Source: Neobacillus drentensis
GTDB taxonomy: Bacteria > Bacillota > Bacilli > Bacillales > Cytobacillaceae
Length of the DNA: 64,000 nucleotides
Assembly: GCF_021560175.1 (NCBI RefSeq)
Contig: NZ_CP091110.1
Coordinates: 4,404,501-4,468,500 of the forward strand
Reading direction: 5' to 3'
Shown here: positions 1-8,076 of the stretch, piece after piece
How the letters are laid out: every line of letters starts with the position of its first letter
Numbering within the stretch: the first letter of the stretch is position 1
Translations under genes and position numbers: made by a program
Notes under the pieces: model-generated
Told to the model about the DNA's origin: nothing
The model's input: only the letters and a program-made list of their open reading frames with translations
Databases searched by the model: none

Positions 1-224
1 CCCGCACCTTCCCCCACGATACCGCTATCATCAAACATCACTAATACTGGGTCATAAGGTGTTTTTTTTATTAACTTCACGATTTCTGGTCCTGATAATT
101 TGGAAGGATTTCCATAGGAACTGGTAATACAACGCCCACCAATCTCTTGGGCTACATGTTCAACAGCCCTTTTTGCATATTCATCACCGTCAGTAATTAA
201 AATGACGTGCCTCCGAATACTCAT
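1..224 (-). CDS. spoVAEA: Stage V sporulation protein AE, SpoVAEA-type (C-terminus cut off by window edge)
   Basis: About 74 N-terminal residues are visible, starting at ATG 222-224 and reading [20 protein letters not shown], then [19 protein letters not shown] and [15 protein letters not shown] recognise this as the soluble SpoVAEA protein of the forespore spoVA operon, which concerns dipicolinic acid movement in sporulation and germination. A purine-rich GAAGGGA lies about ten bases upstream of the start. The gene follows spoVAB after a 76-bp gap with no clear terminator, so it is probably in the same transcript. In B. subtilis spoVAC, spoVAD and spoVAEB separate these two genes; they are not here. 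The gene runs off the left edge. Confidence 0.85.
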   Translation of the reverse strand, partial: MSIRRHVILITDGDEYAKRAVEHVAQEIGGRCITSSYGNPSKLSGPEIVKLIKKTPYDPVLVMFDDSGIVGEGA

Positions 225-300
225 ACTTTGATGTCCCTTCCTAATTAAAGAGTAATGTTGTCTTACATATTTGGGTTGTTCAAGGCCGTTTTTTTATTTT

Positions 301-723
301 TTATTGTTTTATAAAATATAGCCACTGAAAAATCGACCCAAAAATTTTCCCTAACACAATCGCCATGATTAGAATGATAATTTGTCCATCTAGCCGGATT
401 CTTTTTGTGAGAATGGGAAACACATTTACGACCTCTGTTAACCCTGCGGCCAGCATTCCAACAAATACCCCCCCAGTAAGTCCTAAGGGGATTAAAAAAT
501 AGACAGAGATATGTAATGCCGGGTCTCTTAAGCTTGCGAACACTCCAGCTAGTACTCCCAACACAACTGCCCATTCGTATAAATGAATCATTTTCATGGA
601 TTTTGAAAGCTGTGTCAATCTAGGGATAATCCCCAGTACAGTTAAAAATGCCACAAAACCAGCGCCTACCATCAATCCACTTGCCAGACCTATAAAGATT
701 ACCGACAGGATTTTAATCGTCAT
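301..723 (-). CDS. spoVAB: Stage V sporulation protein AB
   Basis: A 140-residue integral membrane protein of the SpoVA apparatus in the forespore inner membrane. Four to five hydrophobic segments are visible, with the SpoVAB signature GAGFVAFLTVLGIIPRLTQL near residues 20-40 and GGVFVGMLAAGLTEVVNVFP near residues 85-105. Length matches the family (about 141). I chose ATG at 721-723 over the TTG just upstream because the protein then starts like SpoVAB (MTIKILSVIF). It overlaps the end of spoVAA by 11 nt, which indicates translational coupling. Its exact biochemical role is not known; SpoVAA and SpoVAB are found mainly in Bacillales. Confidence 0.93.
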   Translation of the reverse strand: MTIKILSVIFIGLASGLMVGAGFVAFLTVLGIIPRLTQLSKSMKMIHLYEWAVVLGVLAGVFASLRDPALHISVYFLIPLGLTGGVFVGMLAAGLTEVVNVFPILTKRIRLDGQIIILIMAIVLGKIFGSIFQWLYFIKQ

Positions 724-1333
724 CAATTTGCTTCATACTTTCCTTATTTTCATGGATAACCACATAATTATCTAAATCAAGCTGATAATTAAAAATTTCT
801 ACTTCAAGTGGACTAGGTTCTTCATTTAAACGGTGTTTAAACACATGATTGAAAAAAAGAATCATTCCAAGCCCAAGACCAATCGAATAGGGGATTTGGA
901 AGAGCAATGGTTTTACTGCCTTTTTTTCGGTAATGATGGTATATATCTTTTCCTGAACGCTTTGCATACTTACATCATCATGAAAATTCATAATGGTCAT
1001 TGCTGAACCAAAAAATAATAAAAACCAAATGAGGAGAAAAATAGGTAAAGAGACCTCTTTTTTCTTAAAAACCACTTCAACGATGGTTTGAGCCGGACCG
1101 ATGGATTGAACTTCGGCTTCCTCAATGATGGAGGTTATCTTCTTGATAACCTCCATCACATCTATGACGATGATATTTCGATCCATCTCTGTTACTTGAT
1201 AAATTATCATTGATTGTAATTTCATTAAAATCACTTCTGGGGCAATGATCTGGGCAACATCCTTTAAATAAATCTTTTCTTCTGGCCGGACATGGACACG
1301 ATGCCGCATGCGGATGTAGATTGTTTTTTCCAA
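713..1333 (-). CDS. spoVAA: Stage V sporulation protein AA
   Basis: First gene of the spoVA operon; 206 residues, the length I recall for B. subtilis SpoVAA. The N-terminal half is soluble (IYIRMRHRVHVRPEE). Two hydrophobic helices follow (FLLIWFLLFFGSAMTIMNF and IPYSIGLGLGMILFFNHVF), then a conserved tail EEPSPLEVEIFNYQLDLDNY. The start is TTG at 1331-1333. A longer frame from ATG 1394-1396 exists, but it would begin upstream of the transcription start implied by the SigG promoter at 1369-1398. GGAAGTG sits six bases before the TTG. It probably acts with the other SpoVA proteins in forespore membrane transport of calcium dipicolinate. Confidence 0.9.
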   Translation of the reverse strand: MEKTIYIRMRHRVHVRPEEKIYLKDVAQIIAPEVILMKLQSMIIYQVTEMDRNIIVIDVMEVIKKITSIIEEAEVQSIGPAQTIVEVVFKKKEVSLPIFLLIWFLLFFGSAMTIMNFHDDVSMQSVQEKIYTIITEKKAVKPLLFQIPYSIGLGLGMILFFNHVFKHRLNEEPSPLEVEIFNYQLDLDNYVVIHENKESMKQIDDD

Positions 1334-1368
1334 AACATTCACTTCCCACACATTAATTTCCTCATCAA

Positions 1369-1398
1369 TAGTATGGATAATATTCAATACTTTCATGT
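1369..1398 (-). promoter_or_regulatory. Putative SigG promoter of the spoVA operon
   Basis: On the minus strand, ACATG (1394-1398) and a perfect CATACTA -10 (1369-1375) are separated by 18 bp. Four of five -35 positions and all -10 positions fit the forespore SigG consensus (GHATR, CATNMTA). It lies between sigF and spoVAA, where B. subtilis has its SigG-dependent spoVA promoter. Confidence 0.75.
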
Positions 1399-1405
1399 AA
1401 GTAAA

Positions 1406-1437
1406 TGAAAAACCGCATGGATCAGAGATCCATGCGG
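1406..1437 (-). terminator. Terminator of the spoIIA operon, embedded in the sigF stop region
   Basis: Perfect 11-bp stem CCGCATGGATC/GATCCATGCGG with a 3-nt loop, followed on the minus strand by TTTTTCATTT. The left arm on the transcript is the last coding sequence of sigF and the stop codon TGA lies in the loop/arm, so the terminator overlaps the coding region. Confidence 0.85.
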
Positions 1438-2180
1438 TCCTTCATTTGCTGTAATATCTTTTTTTCAAGCCGAGAAACCTGTACCTGGGATATTCCCAGC
1501 CTAACGGCCACTTCAGATTGGGTTTGATCTTTATAGTATCGCAAATAAACAATCAGTCTTTCTCGCTCATCAAGTTCACGAATTGCTTCTTTTAATGCTA
1601 TTTTATCAAACCATTTCCCTTCATTACCGTCATCAATTTGGTCCAGTAAGGTGATTGGATCGCCGTCATTTTCATATACAGTCTCATGAATAGAAGATGG
1701 TGTCCTGCTTGCTTCTTGGGCAAGGATTACATCCTCAGGAGATAATTCCAAATGAGCTGAAATCTCGTTCACAGTCGGAATTCTTCCAAGCGTTTTTGAT
1801 AATTCATCCTTCGCTTTTCGAATTCTATTCCCCATTTCTTTCAATGACCGGCTCACCTTTACCGTCCCGTCATCACGGATAAACCGTTGGATTTCACCAA
1901 TAATCATTGGTACTGCATAAGTGGAAAATTTGACATCGTAGGAAAGATCAAATTTATCAACAGATTTTAATAATCCAATACAACCAATTTGGAATAAGTC
2001 ATCCGGGTCATACCCCCTGTTTAGAAAGCGCTGGACAACAGACCAAACAAGCCGCATATTCTTTTCAACAATTAAATCTCTAGATTCTTGATCACCAGCT
2101 TGGCTCCTTTTAATGAGCTCTTTTACTTCATGATCCTTTAAATATGGTTGACTTTTATCGTTCTTGACCTCCACATCCAT
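1422..2180 (-). CDS. sigF: RNA polymerase sporulation sigma factor SigF (SpoIIAC)
   Basis: First forespore-specific sigma factor, 252 residues. Region 2 is visible around residues 40-110 (MRLVWSVVQRFLNRGYDPDDLFQ, KFSTYAVPMIIGEIQRFIRDD). Region 3 follows (KELSKTLGRIPTVNEI-type segment), then region 4 with a helix-turn-helix (TQSEVAVRLGISQVQVSRLE). Near-identical to B. subtilis SigF. The start is ATG 2178-2180, eight bases after AAGGAG; an in-frame TTG two codons upstream is less well placed. It is held inactive by SpoIIAB until SpoIIAA is dephosphorylated, and the three genes form one operon with 12-nt spacing to spoIIAB. It directs the dacF promoter at 4346-4374. Confidence 0.98.
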   Translation of the reverse strand: MDVEVKNDKSQPYLKDHEVKELIKRSQAGDQESRDLIVEKNMRLVWSVVQRFLNRGYDPDDLFQIGCIGLLKSVDKFDLSYDVKFSTYAVPMIIGEIQRFIRDDGTVKVSRSLKEMGNRIRKAKDELSKTLGRIPTVNEISAHLELSPEDVILAQEASRTPSSIHETVYENDGDPITLLDQIDDGNEGKWFDKIALKEAIRELDERERLIVYLRYYKDQTQSEVAVRLGISQVQVSRLEKKILQQMKDRMDL

Positions 2181-2192
2181 CGGCAAGTCTCC

Positions 2193-2633
2193 TTAATTGC
2201 AAAGCATTTTGTTAAGTTTTAAATGCTTCCTTAATCTAACCTCGGTTCCGCTGCCTGGCTGTGAATGAACCTCTACCTCATCCATGAAATTTTCCATGAT
2301 GGTGAATCCCATACCGGAACGTTCCAAGTCCGGCTTTGTTGTAAATAATGGCTGACGAGCTTCCTCCACATCTGCTATACCTAAACCAACATCTTTAATT
2401 GTCATATCAATTAGACTGTCCTCAATCGTTACCTGAATATAAACGATCCCGCTTGGATCATTTTCATAGCCATGAATAATAGCATTTGTTACAGCCTCTG
2501 ATACGACCGTTTTAATCTCCGTTAACTCATCCATTGTTGGATCAAGCTGGGCAATAAAAGCGGCGACGGTTACACGGGCAAACGATTCATTTTGACTTAA
2601 AGCACTGAATTGAAGATTCATTTCATTCTTCAC
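2193..2633 (-). CDS. spoIIAB: Anti-sigma F factor / serine kinase SpoIIAB
   Basis: A GHKL-fold ATPase of 146 residues that binds SigF and phosphorylates SpoIIAA on serine. The N-box is visible as [20 protein letters not shown] (residues about 40-60), the G1 region as DVGLGI and the ATP lid/G2 as [18 protein letters not shown]. The start is GTG 2631-2633, immediately after the spoIIAA stop codon (TGA GTG), with GGGGGTGG upstream; the two are thus translationally coupled. Length equals the B. subtilis protein. It sets compartment-specific activation of SigF. Confidence 0.97.
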   Translation of the reverse strand: MKNEMNLQFSALSQNESFARVTVAAFIAQLDPTMDELTEIKTVVSEAVTNAIIHGYENDPSGIVYIQVTIEDSLIDMTIKDVGLGIADVEEARQPLFTTKPDLERSGMGFTIMENFMDEVEVHSQPGSGTEVRLRKHLKLNKMLCN

Positions 2634-2984
2634 TCAGGCCACCCCCAATCTTTGCAATGCAAATTCCTCAGTCGGTTCCATTTTGATGATTTTGAATAAA
2701 CCAGACATATCGAATAATCTTTGTATTGCAGGGGAAATCGCACATACCACCATTTCACCGTGCACTTGCTTTATTTGTTTATATCTCCCTAAAATAACTC
2801 CTAATCCTGAACTATCCATAAAGGAGAGTTGTTCTAAATTTAAAACAATATGGCGAATATTATTTTTTTCAATAACAGTTGTGGCTTGTTCACGAAGGTC
2901 ATCCGCTGTGTGATGATCTAACTCCCCACTTAAGCGAATGCATAAAACATCGTGTTTGGTTTCCATATCAATGTTAAGACTCAC
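2634..2984 (-). CDS. spoIIAA: Anti-anti-sigma factor SpoIIAA
   Basis: STAS-domain protein of 116 residues. The phosphorylatable serine lies in [18 protein letters not shown] (around residue 58). Dephosphorylated SpoIIAA displaces SigF from SpoIIAB. The start chosen is GTG 2982-2984, nine bases after AAGGAGG; the frame is open further upstream to a TTG at 3020, but that would run into the SigH promoter. First gene of the spoIIA operon, with a SigH promoter and a Spo0A box just upstream. Confidence 0.97.
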   Translation of the reverse strand: MSLNIDMETKHDVLCIRLSGELDHHTADDLREQATTVIEKNNIRHIVLNLEQLSFMDSSGLGVILGRYKQIKQVHGEMVVCAISPAIQRLFDMSGLFKIIKMEPTEEFALQRLGVA

Positions 2985-3017
2985 TATTTCCGTCCTCCTT
3001 AATCTGGTATAGTGAGT

Positions 3018-3047
3018 CAATTCGCTTTTTTATCGAAAATATCCTTC
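3018..3047 (-). promoter_or_regulatory. SigH promoter of the spoIIA operon
   Basis: Minus strand GAAGGATAT (3039-3047) matches the SigH -35 consensus RNAGGAWWW fully. AGCGAATTG (3018-3026) matches RNNGAATWW at all but one position, with a 12-bp spacer. This is the expected stage-0 control of spoIIA. A perfect Spo0A box TGTCGAA lies upstream at 3101-3107. Confidence 0.82.
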
Positions 3048-3100
3048 TCTACCTACAAAACTAGTCCTATTTCGCTAAAATTAGAATTGTAGTTTGAAGT

Positions 3101-3107
3101 TTCGACA
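3101..3107 (-). promoter_or_regulatory. Spo0A box upstream of spoIIA
   Basis: Exact TGTCGAA on the minus strand, about 54 bp upstream of the SigH -35 element. It fits direct activation of spoIIA by phosphorylated Spo0A, as known in B. subtilis. A degenerate copy (TAGCGAA) is at 3071-3077. Confidence 0.65.
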
Positions 3108-3143
3108 ATGCTGTTAAACCATTTTTTCATCTTAGGAAATGCA

Positions 3144-4316
3144 TTATTTTCCGGACTTTGTAAACATTCCAAATGCACGTTTATAAAGCGTCCACCATCC
3201 TGCTTCCTTCACACTCTTACTAGCTACTAATGGACTTTCCAGAATGACTTTACCATTCTTAGTTAACTTAATGGTTCCAACCTTATCGCCTTTGGTGATT
3301 GGAGCCTTTAGATTTTTTTGCAGAATGACTTTTTGCTTAACATCCTGGGTTTTTTCACCCTTTTTCGTCAGGATGGAAATCGGTTCACTTGTTACTGCTT
3401 CCACTTTCTTTTCCTTGCCCTTGCTTACTTTAACCATACCTATCGTTTGACTTCTTTTAAACATTGGATGTGTTTGATATTGGGCAAAGGCATAGTTTAG
3501 CAATTTTGTTACTTGTGCATTTCTTTCCTTAGAGGTTGGTGCACCAAATACAACCGCAATGACACGCATACCATCTTTTTGGGCCGTCGCTGTTAAGCAA
3601 TACTTTGCCTCTGCGGTAAAACCTGTTTTTAATCCATCTACTCCAGGATAAAAACGGACCAATTTATTTGTATTTACCAACCAAAATTTTTTATCGGTAT
3701 TTTCACGAAGATAAGCTTCGTACATACCTGTAAATTTTGTGATATCTTCATATTTAAGCAGTTCTTTTGCCATAATAGCCATATCAGCCGCGGTACTATA
3801 GTGTCCGCTGACAGGGAGGCCAGTTGTATTTTTAAAGAATGTATGCTTTAATCCCAGCTCTTTGGCTTTTGCGTTCATCATATCTACAAACGCATCTTCA
3901 GAGCCAGCTATCCTTTCGGCCATTGCAACGGACGCATCATTTCCTGAACCGATCGCAATGCCTCTTAACATTTCCTTTGTTGTCATGGCTTCACCTGGTT
4001 CAAGAAAAATCTGCGAACCTCCCATTGAAGCTGCATACTCACTTGCTCTTACTTTTTCATTCCAAGACAGTTTTCCTTCGTCTATTGCCTCCATAATGAG
4101 GAGCATCGTCATGATTTTTGTCATACTCGCAGGCGGCAGCTCTTGGTTACTATTCTTTTCATATAAGACTGTGCCTGTATCTCGTTCAATTAAAATAGCG
4201 GATTTAACATTGCTGACAATATCAGTATTCTTTTTCTCTTCAGCAGCAAATGCAGATGGAATCCATAAACTTGTTAGTAAAAAAGATGTCACTATGAAAG
4301 AGACAAATCGTTTCAT
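3144..4316 (-). CDS. dacF: D-alanyl-D-alanine carboxypeptidase DacF
   Basis: A 390-residue penicillin-binding protein that trims pentapeptide side chains in forespore/cortex peptidoglycan. An N-terminal signal peptide ends near AFAAEE (residues about 1-25). Active-site motifs are PASMTKIMT (SxxK, near residue 63), SGNDAS (SxN) and DGLKTGFT (KTG). The C-terminal PBP5-type beta domain follows. The start is ATG 4314-4316, eight bases after GGAGGG; the open frame extends 20 codons further but lacks a ribosome site. It is transcribed from its own SigF promoter and lies directly upstream of spoIIAA, so read-through into spoIIA is possible, as in B. subtilis. Confidence 0.95.
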   Translation of the reverse strand: MKRFVSFIVTSFLLTSLWIPSAFAAEEKKNTDIVSNVKSAILIERDTGTVLYEKNSNQELPPASMTKIMTMLLIMEAIDEGKLSWNEKVRASEYAASMGGSQIFLEPGEAMTTKEMLRGIAIGSGNDASVAMAERIAGSEDAFVDMMNAKAKELGLKHTFFKNTTGLPVSGHYSTAADMAIMAKELLKYEDITKFTGMYEAYLRENTDKKFWLVNTNKLVRFYPGVDGLKTGFTAEAKYCLTATAQKDGMRVIAVVFGAPTSKERNAQVTKLLNYAFAQYQTHPMFKRSQTIGMVKVSKGKEKKVEAVTSEPISILTKKGEKTQDVKQKVILQKNLKAPITKGDKVGTIKLTKNGKVILESPLVASKSVKEAGWWTLYKRAFGMFTKSGK

Positions 4317-4345
4317 TCGCATAACCCTCCATTCTTTATAGTATC

Positions 4346-4374
4346 CATTTTTTCCAAATTGTTTTTCTTTATAC
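4346..4374 (-). promoter_or_regulatory. SigF promoter of dacF
   Basis: Minus strand GTATA (4370-4374) and GGAAAAAATG (4346-4355) match SigF elements (GYATA and GGNNANAATR) with a 14-bp spacer. dacF is a classical SigF target. Confidence 0.75.
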
Positions 4375-4420
4375 AATTATTTCCTATATTTCCTAATTAA
4401 ATAAGGTAATGAAATCAAAA

Positions 4421-4456
4421 AGGGTGACAGGCACCATAAATGGTGCCTGTCACCCT
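4421..4456 (-). terminator. Strong hairpin terminator after pdp
   Basis: Perfect 16-bp inverted repeat with arms AGGGTGACAGGCACCA and TGGTGCCTGTCACCCT around a TAAA centre, followed on the minus strand by TTTTTGATTT. It sits 9 bp after the pdp stop. It is unusually long and GC-rich for a terminator and may be a mobile-type palindrome recruited for termination. Confidence 0.8.
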
Positions 4457-4464
4457 GTCTATTT

Positions 4465-5769
4465 TTATTCTGTTATTTCTCCATGAATAAGGATTGGAGC
4501 TTCTATCTTTTCGGCAGTAATCTTAATATTTTCGTAAAGCTTTTGTTTAACTTCGTCTACCTTTTCAAAGTTGCTGTAAATAGTAACGAGTGAGTCCCCT
4601 TTTTTCACTTGGTCGCCGATTTTCTTTCGTAAGACTAGACCAACTGCTAGATCAATCGTAGATTCTTTAGTCGCTCTTCCTGCACCGAGGATCATAGCTG
4701 CCGTCCCCACTTCATCGGCTACAATTTCCGCTACATAGCCATCTTCTTTAGCTTCAAGTTCAAACGTATATTTTGCCTGCGGCATGTTAGAAGGGTTATC
4801 CACGATCGAGGAATCTCCACCTTGAGAGCTCAAGAAGACTTTAAATTTCTCTAGTGCGGAACCGTCTTTAATAGCGTTTTCGAGCTTGTGGCGGGCCTCT
4901 TCTAACGAACTGGCTTTTTCAGCCAAGTAAACCATATGACTTCCAAGAGTTAAACACAATTCGGTTAAATCCTCTGGACCCTCGCCTTTTAAGGTATCAA
5001 TTGCCTCTTTTACTTCTAGGGCATTCCCAATTGCATATCCAAGCGGCTGGCTCATATCCGAGATTACAGCCATTGTCCTTCTGCCAACATTATTTCCAAT
5101 TCGCACCATTGCTTTTGCTAAGTCCCTCGAATCGTCCAATGTCTTCATAAATGCACCGGCACCTGTTTTCACATCAAGGACAATCGCATCGGCCCCAGCG
5201 GCTATTTTTTTACTCATAATCGAGCTTGCAATAAGTGGAATACTGTCAACAGTTGCGGTAACATCCCGTAAGGCATATAGCTTTTTGTCGGCTGGCGTTA
5301 GGTTTCCACTTTGTCCAATGACAGCAATTTTATTTGTATTGACTAAATCAATAAATTCCTCATTTTCAATTTCCACATGAAAGCCTTTAACTGCTTCTAA
5401 TTTATCTATGGTTCCACCTGTGTGACCTAACCCGCGGCCAGACATTTTGGCTATCGGTACGCCGACGGCAGCTACAAGGGGGCCAAGAACAAGAGTAGTG
5501 GTGTCACCTACTCCGCCCGTGGAGTGCTTATCGACCTTAATCCCTTTAATTTGTGATAAATCAATTTGATCCCCCGATTCAACCATTGCCATCGTTAAAT
5601 CTGCTCTTTCTTTTTCTGTCATACCTTTGAAATAAATGGCCATTGTTAAAGCGCTAATTTGGTAATCAGGAATCGATCCATCTGTGTAACCATTAATAAT
5701 AAATTTTATTTCTTCTGTTGATAATTCTTGTCCATCTCTTTTTTTCTCAATTAAGTCAACCATTCTCAT
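4465..5769 (-). CDS. pdp: Pyrimidine-nucleoside phosphorylase
   Basis: Cleaves uridine, deoxyuridine or thymidine with phosphate to base and (deoxy)ribose-1-phosphate. 434 residues, near-identical in layout to B. subtilis Pdp. The phosphorylase signature [15 protein letters not shown] is near residues 80-95, with [16 protein letters not shown] and [20 protein letters not shown] further in. The C-terminal domain carries a biotinyl-like fold ([14 protein letters not shown]). Last gene of a deoB-punA-pdp run (60-bp gap after punA) ending at a strong hairpin. DeoB upstream converts the sugar phosphate to the 5-phosphate, so the three genes together channel nucleoside sugars to central metabolism. 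Confidence 0.96.
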   Translation of the reverse strand: MRMVDLIEKKRDGQELSTEEIKFIINGYTDGSIPDYQISALTMAIYFKGMTEKERADLTMAMVESGDQIDLSQIKGIKVDKHSTGGVGDTTTLVLGPLVAAVGVPIAKMSGRGLGHTGGTIDKLEAVKGFHVEIENEEFIDLVNTNKIAVIGQSGNLTPADKKLYALRDVTATVDSIPLIASSIMSKKIAAGADAIVLDVKTGAGAFMKTLDDSRDLAKAMVRIGNNVGRRTMAVISDMSQPLGYAIGNALEVKEAIDTLKGEGPEDLTELCLTLGSHMVYLAEKASSLEEARHKLENAIKDGSALEKFKVFLSSQGGDSSIVDNPSNMPQAKYTFELEAKEDGYVAEIVADEVGTAAMILGAGRATKESTIDLAVGLVLRKKIGDQVKKGDSLVTIYSNFEKVDEVKQKLYENIKITAEKIEAPILIHGEITE

Positions 5770-5829
5770 TAAATATCACCACATTTTTCAAGATCATTTT
5801 GGTACCCTTTTTAAAAGGGGCAGTGCAGA

Positions 5830-6651
5830 TTACTGGACCATTCCTTTAACAATTTCGTTAATATATAAAAGGAAATCGGCTTTGACTTTTTCTGTCGTTT
5901 CAATTACTTCATCATGTGTTAATGGCTGGTCAAGGATACCTGCTGCCATATTAGAAATACAGGAAATCCCAAGAACCTTCATTCCACTGTGACGGGCTAC
6001 AATGACTTCTGGGACAGTAGACATCCCTACAGCATCTCCACCTAAAATACGAACCATCCTGATTTCCGCCGGGGTTTCATATACCGGACCAGGGTTCCCA
6101 AAGTATACGCCTTCTTTAACATTAATTTTTAGCCTGTCAGCAATATCTCTTGCTATCTTTCGTAATTCTTTCGAATAAGCTTCAGAAAGATCTGGGAAAC
6201 GAACACCTAAATTGGCATCATTCGGGCCAATCAGAGGATTGGTTCCCATATTATTAATATGGTCTGTGATAATCATTAAATCGCCAGGGGAAAAGCTTTC
6301 ATTTACCCCGCCTGCGGCATTTGTGACAATTAACATTTCTACACCCATTTCTTTCATAACACGAACTGGGAATGTCACTTTATCCATATTGTATCCTTCA
6401 TAGAAGTGAAATCGGCCTTGCATGGCCACAACCTCAACCCCATTTAATTGGCCAAAGACTAGTTGTCCTGCATGACCTTCTACTGTGGAGACTGGAAAAT
6501 CTGGGATTTGGTTGTACGGTATTTTAACCGGATTTTCGATATCATCCGCTAGGACACCAAGACCTGAGCCTAATATAAGACCCAATTTTGGTGTAGTCTG
6601 ATATTTTCCCTTTAAAAAATCGGCTGCATGTTGAATGCTTTCAATATTCAT
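5830..6651 (-). CDS. punA: Purine-nucleoside phosphorylase (trimeric, PNP-I class)
   Basis: Phosphorolysis of guanosine/inosine-type nucleosides; 273 residues as expected. The phosphate loop LGLILGSGLGVL is near residues 23-34. The family signature VEGHAGQLVFG, the substrate loop MQGRFHFYEGY and the base-contacting VTNAAGGVNESFSPGDLMIITDHIN are all present, as is VYFGNPGPVYETPAEIRM. It lies 14 bp downstream of deoB and upstream of pdp in one nucleoside-salvage operon. This gene is called pupG/punA in B. subtilis; the hexameric DeoD-type enzyme is a different family. Confidence 0.95.
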   Translation of the reverse strand: MNIESIQHAADFLKGKYQTTPKLGLILGSGLGVLADDIENPVKIPYNQIPDFPVSTVEGHAGQLVFGQLNGVEVVAMQGRFHFYEGYNMDKVTFPVRVMKEMGVEMLIVTNAAGGVNESFSPGDLMIITDHINNMGTNPLIGPNDANLGVRFPDLSEAYSKELRKIARDIADRLKINVKEGVYFGNPGPVYETPAEIRMVRILGGDAVGMSTVPEVIVARHSGMKVLGISCISNMAAGILDQPLTHDEVIETTEKVKADFLLYINEIVKGMVQ

Positions 6652-6665
6652 TTTTATCCCTCTCT

Positions 6666-7850
6666 TTACTTCAATTCTTTTAGGAAGCTTTTTCCATAGT
6701 TAGGCAACTTAACATTGAAGTTGTCAGCGACTGTCGCACCAAGGTCTGCGAATGTTTCCCTTAATGGAAGTTCCTTACCCCCGTTCATACTCTTAGAGTA
6801 GACAAGTAATGGAACGTATTCACGTGTATGATCTGTTCCCGGTGCAATAGGGTCATTTCCATGGTCCGCTGTGATCATTAACAAATCATCGTCCTTCATT
6901 TTTGCAAACACTTCAGGCAGGCGGGCATCGTATTCCTCCAGTGCCTTTCCATAGCCTTCTGGGTCACGGCGATGACCGAATAACGCATCAAAATCAACCA
7001 AATTCAAGAAGCTAATGCCAGTGAAATCCATATCGATGGTTTCAATCAGCTTATCCATTCCGTCCATATTGGATACTGTTCTAAGAGATTTTGTTACCCC
7101 TTCACCATCGTATATATCAGAAATCTTACCAATCGCAATGACATCGAAACCTGCGTCTTTTAACTCACTCATAACAGTTCGATCAAAAGGTTTTAAGGCA
7201 TAATCATGACGATTTGGCGTACGCTTGAAGTTGCCAGGTTCCCCTAAAAATGGCCGGGCGATAACACGGCCTACCATATATTTTTCATCAAGTGTTAATT
7301 CACGAGCAATCTTACAGATTTTATACAACTCTTCAAGCGGGACAATTTCTTCATGTGCAGCAATTTGAAGCACAGAATCAGCAGAAGTATAGACAATTAA
7401 TGCCCCTGTTTTCATATGCTCCTCACCAAGCTCATCTAATATTTCTGTGCCGCTTGCAGGTTTATTTCCAATAATCTTTCTGCCTGTTTGTTTTTCAAGC
7501 TCTGCAACAAGCTCATCCGGAAAACCTTCGGGAAAAACACGGAAAGGTGTTTGAATATTAAGACCCATAATTTCCCAATGACCCGTCATGGTATCTTTTC
7601 CGTTTGAAGCCTCCATCATTTTTGTATAGTAAGCTAAGGGCTTTTCTGCTTTATTGATTCCGTTAATCTCGCGAATATTGCTTAATCCTAATTTTCCCAT
7701 ATTAGGCATATTCAGACCATTCATTCTTTCGGAAATATGACCAAATGTATCTGCACCTTTGTCTCCAAACTTCTCAGCATCGGGTGCTTCCCCGATTCCA
7801 ACCGAATCCATTACGATGATAAATATACGTTTGTATGTACTTGCAGTCAT
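6666..7850 (-). CDS. deoB: Phosphopentomutase
   Basis: Interconverts (deoxy)ribose-1- and 5-phosphate. 394 residues; alkaline-phosphatase-superfamily metalloenzyme. Metal ligands are visible in [17 protein letters not shown] (N-terminus), [17 protein letters not shown] and [20 protein letters not shown] (C-terminal). The phosphorylated threonine region is [11 protein letters not shown] near residue 90. First gene of the deoB-punA-pdp operon, with a strong ribosome site (AAAGGAGG). A CcpA site lies 23 bp upstream of the start, so glucose repression is likely. Called drm in B. subtilis. Confidence 0.97.
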   Translation of the reverse strand: MTASTYKRIFIIVMDSVGIGEAPDAEKFGDKGADTFGHISERMNGLNMPNMGKLGLSNIREINGINKAEKPLAYYTKMMEASNGKDTMTGHWEIMGLNIQTPFRVFPEGFPDELVAELEKQTGRKIIGNKPASGTEILDELGEEHMKTGALIVYTSADSVLQIAAHEEIVPLEELYKICKIARELTLDEKYMVGRVIARPFLGEPGNFKRTPNRHDYALKPFDRTVMSELKDAGFDVIAIGKISDIYDGEGVTKSLRTVSNMDGMDKLIETIDMDFTGISFLNLVDFDALFGHRRDPEGYGKALEEYDARLPEVFAKMKDDDLLMITADHGNDPIAPGTDHTREYVPLLVYSKSMNGGKELPLRETFADLGATVADNFNVKLPNYGKSFLKELK

Positions 7851-7872
7851 ACACTACTACCTCCTTTGGCAT

Positions 7873-7886
7873 AGAAAACGTTTGCA
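7873..7886 (-). promoter_or_regulatory. CcpA (cre) site upstream of deoB
   Basis: Minus strand TGCAAACGTTTTCT fits every fixed position of the cre consensus TGNAANCGNWNNCW. It lies between a TATAAT -10 (about 7900) and the deoB start, a position suited to blocking transcription when glucose is present. Confidence 0.75.
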
Positions 7887-7956
7887 AATTAGAATCAGAC
7901 AATTATAGGTTGTCCGCTTAAAAATAGGTTTATGAAATTGATTAATTCACTCATTC

Positions 7957-7970
7957 GTCAGAAGTCTGAC
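7957..7970. promoter_or_regulatory. Perfect 14-bp palindrome upstream of deoB (possible operator)
   Basis: GTCAGAAGTCTGAC is a perfect inverted repeat about 50 bp upstream of the likely -10 TATAAT of the deoB operon. GTCAGA/TCTGAC half-sites resemble GntR-family operators, but no regulator gene is adjacent, so the role is a guess. Confidence 0.35.
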
Positions 7971-8005
7971 ATCTTTATTTTACTCTAAGTTTTTGAAAAC
8001 ACAAG

Positions 8006-8038
8006 AAAAAAAGCCGCCAAAATTTAAGGACGACTTTT
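8006..8038 (-). terminator. Terminator after xerD
   Basis: Minus strand AAAAGTCGTCC/GGCGGCTTTT stem with two G-U pairs, followed by a T-rich run (TTTTTTTCTTG). It lies 40-70 bp after the xerD stop. Confidence 0.6.
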
Positions 8039-8076
8039 TACACTTTTGTGAATGAGTCTATAAGGCTCGAATTCTA

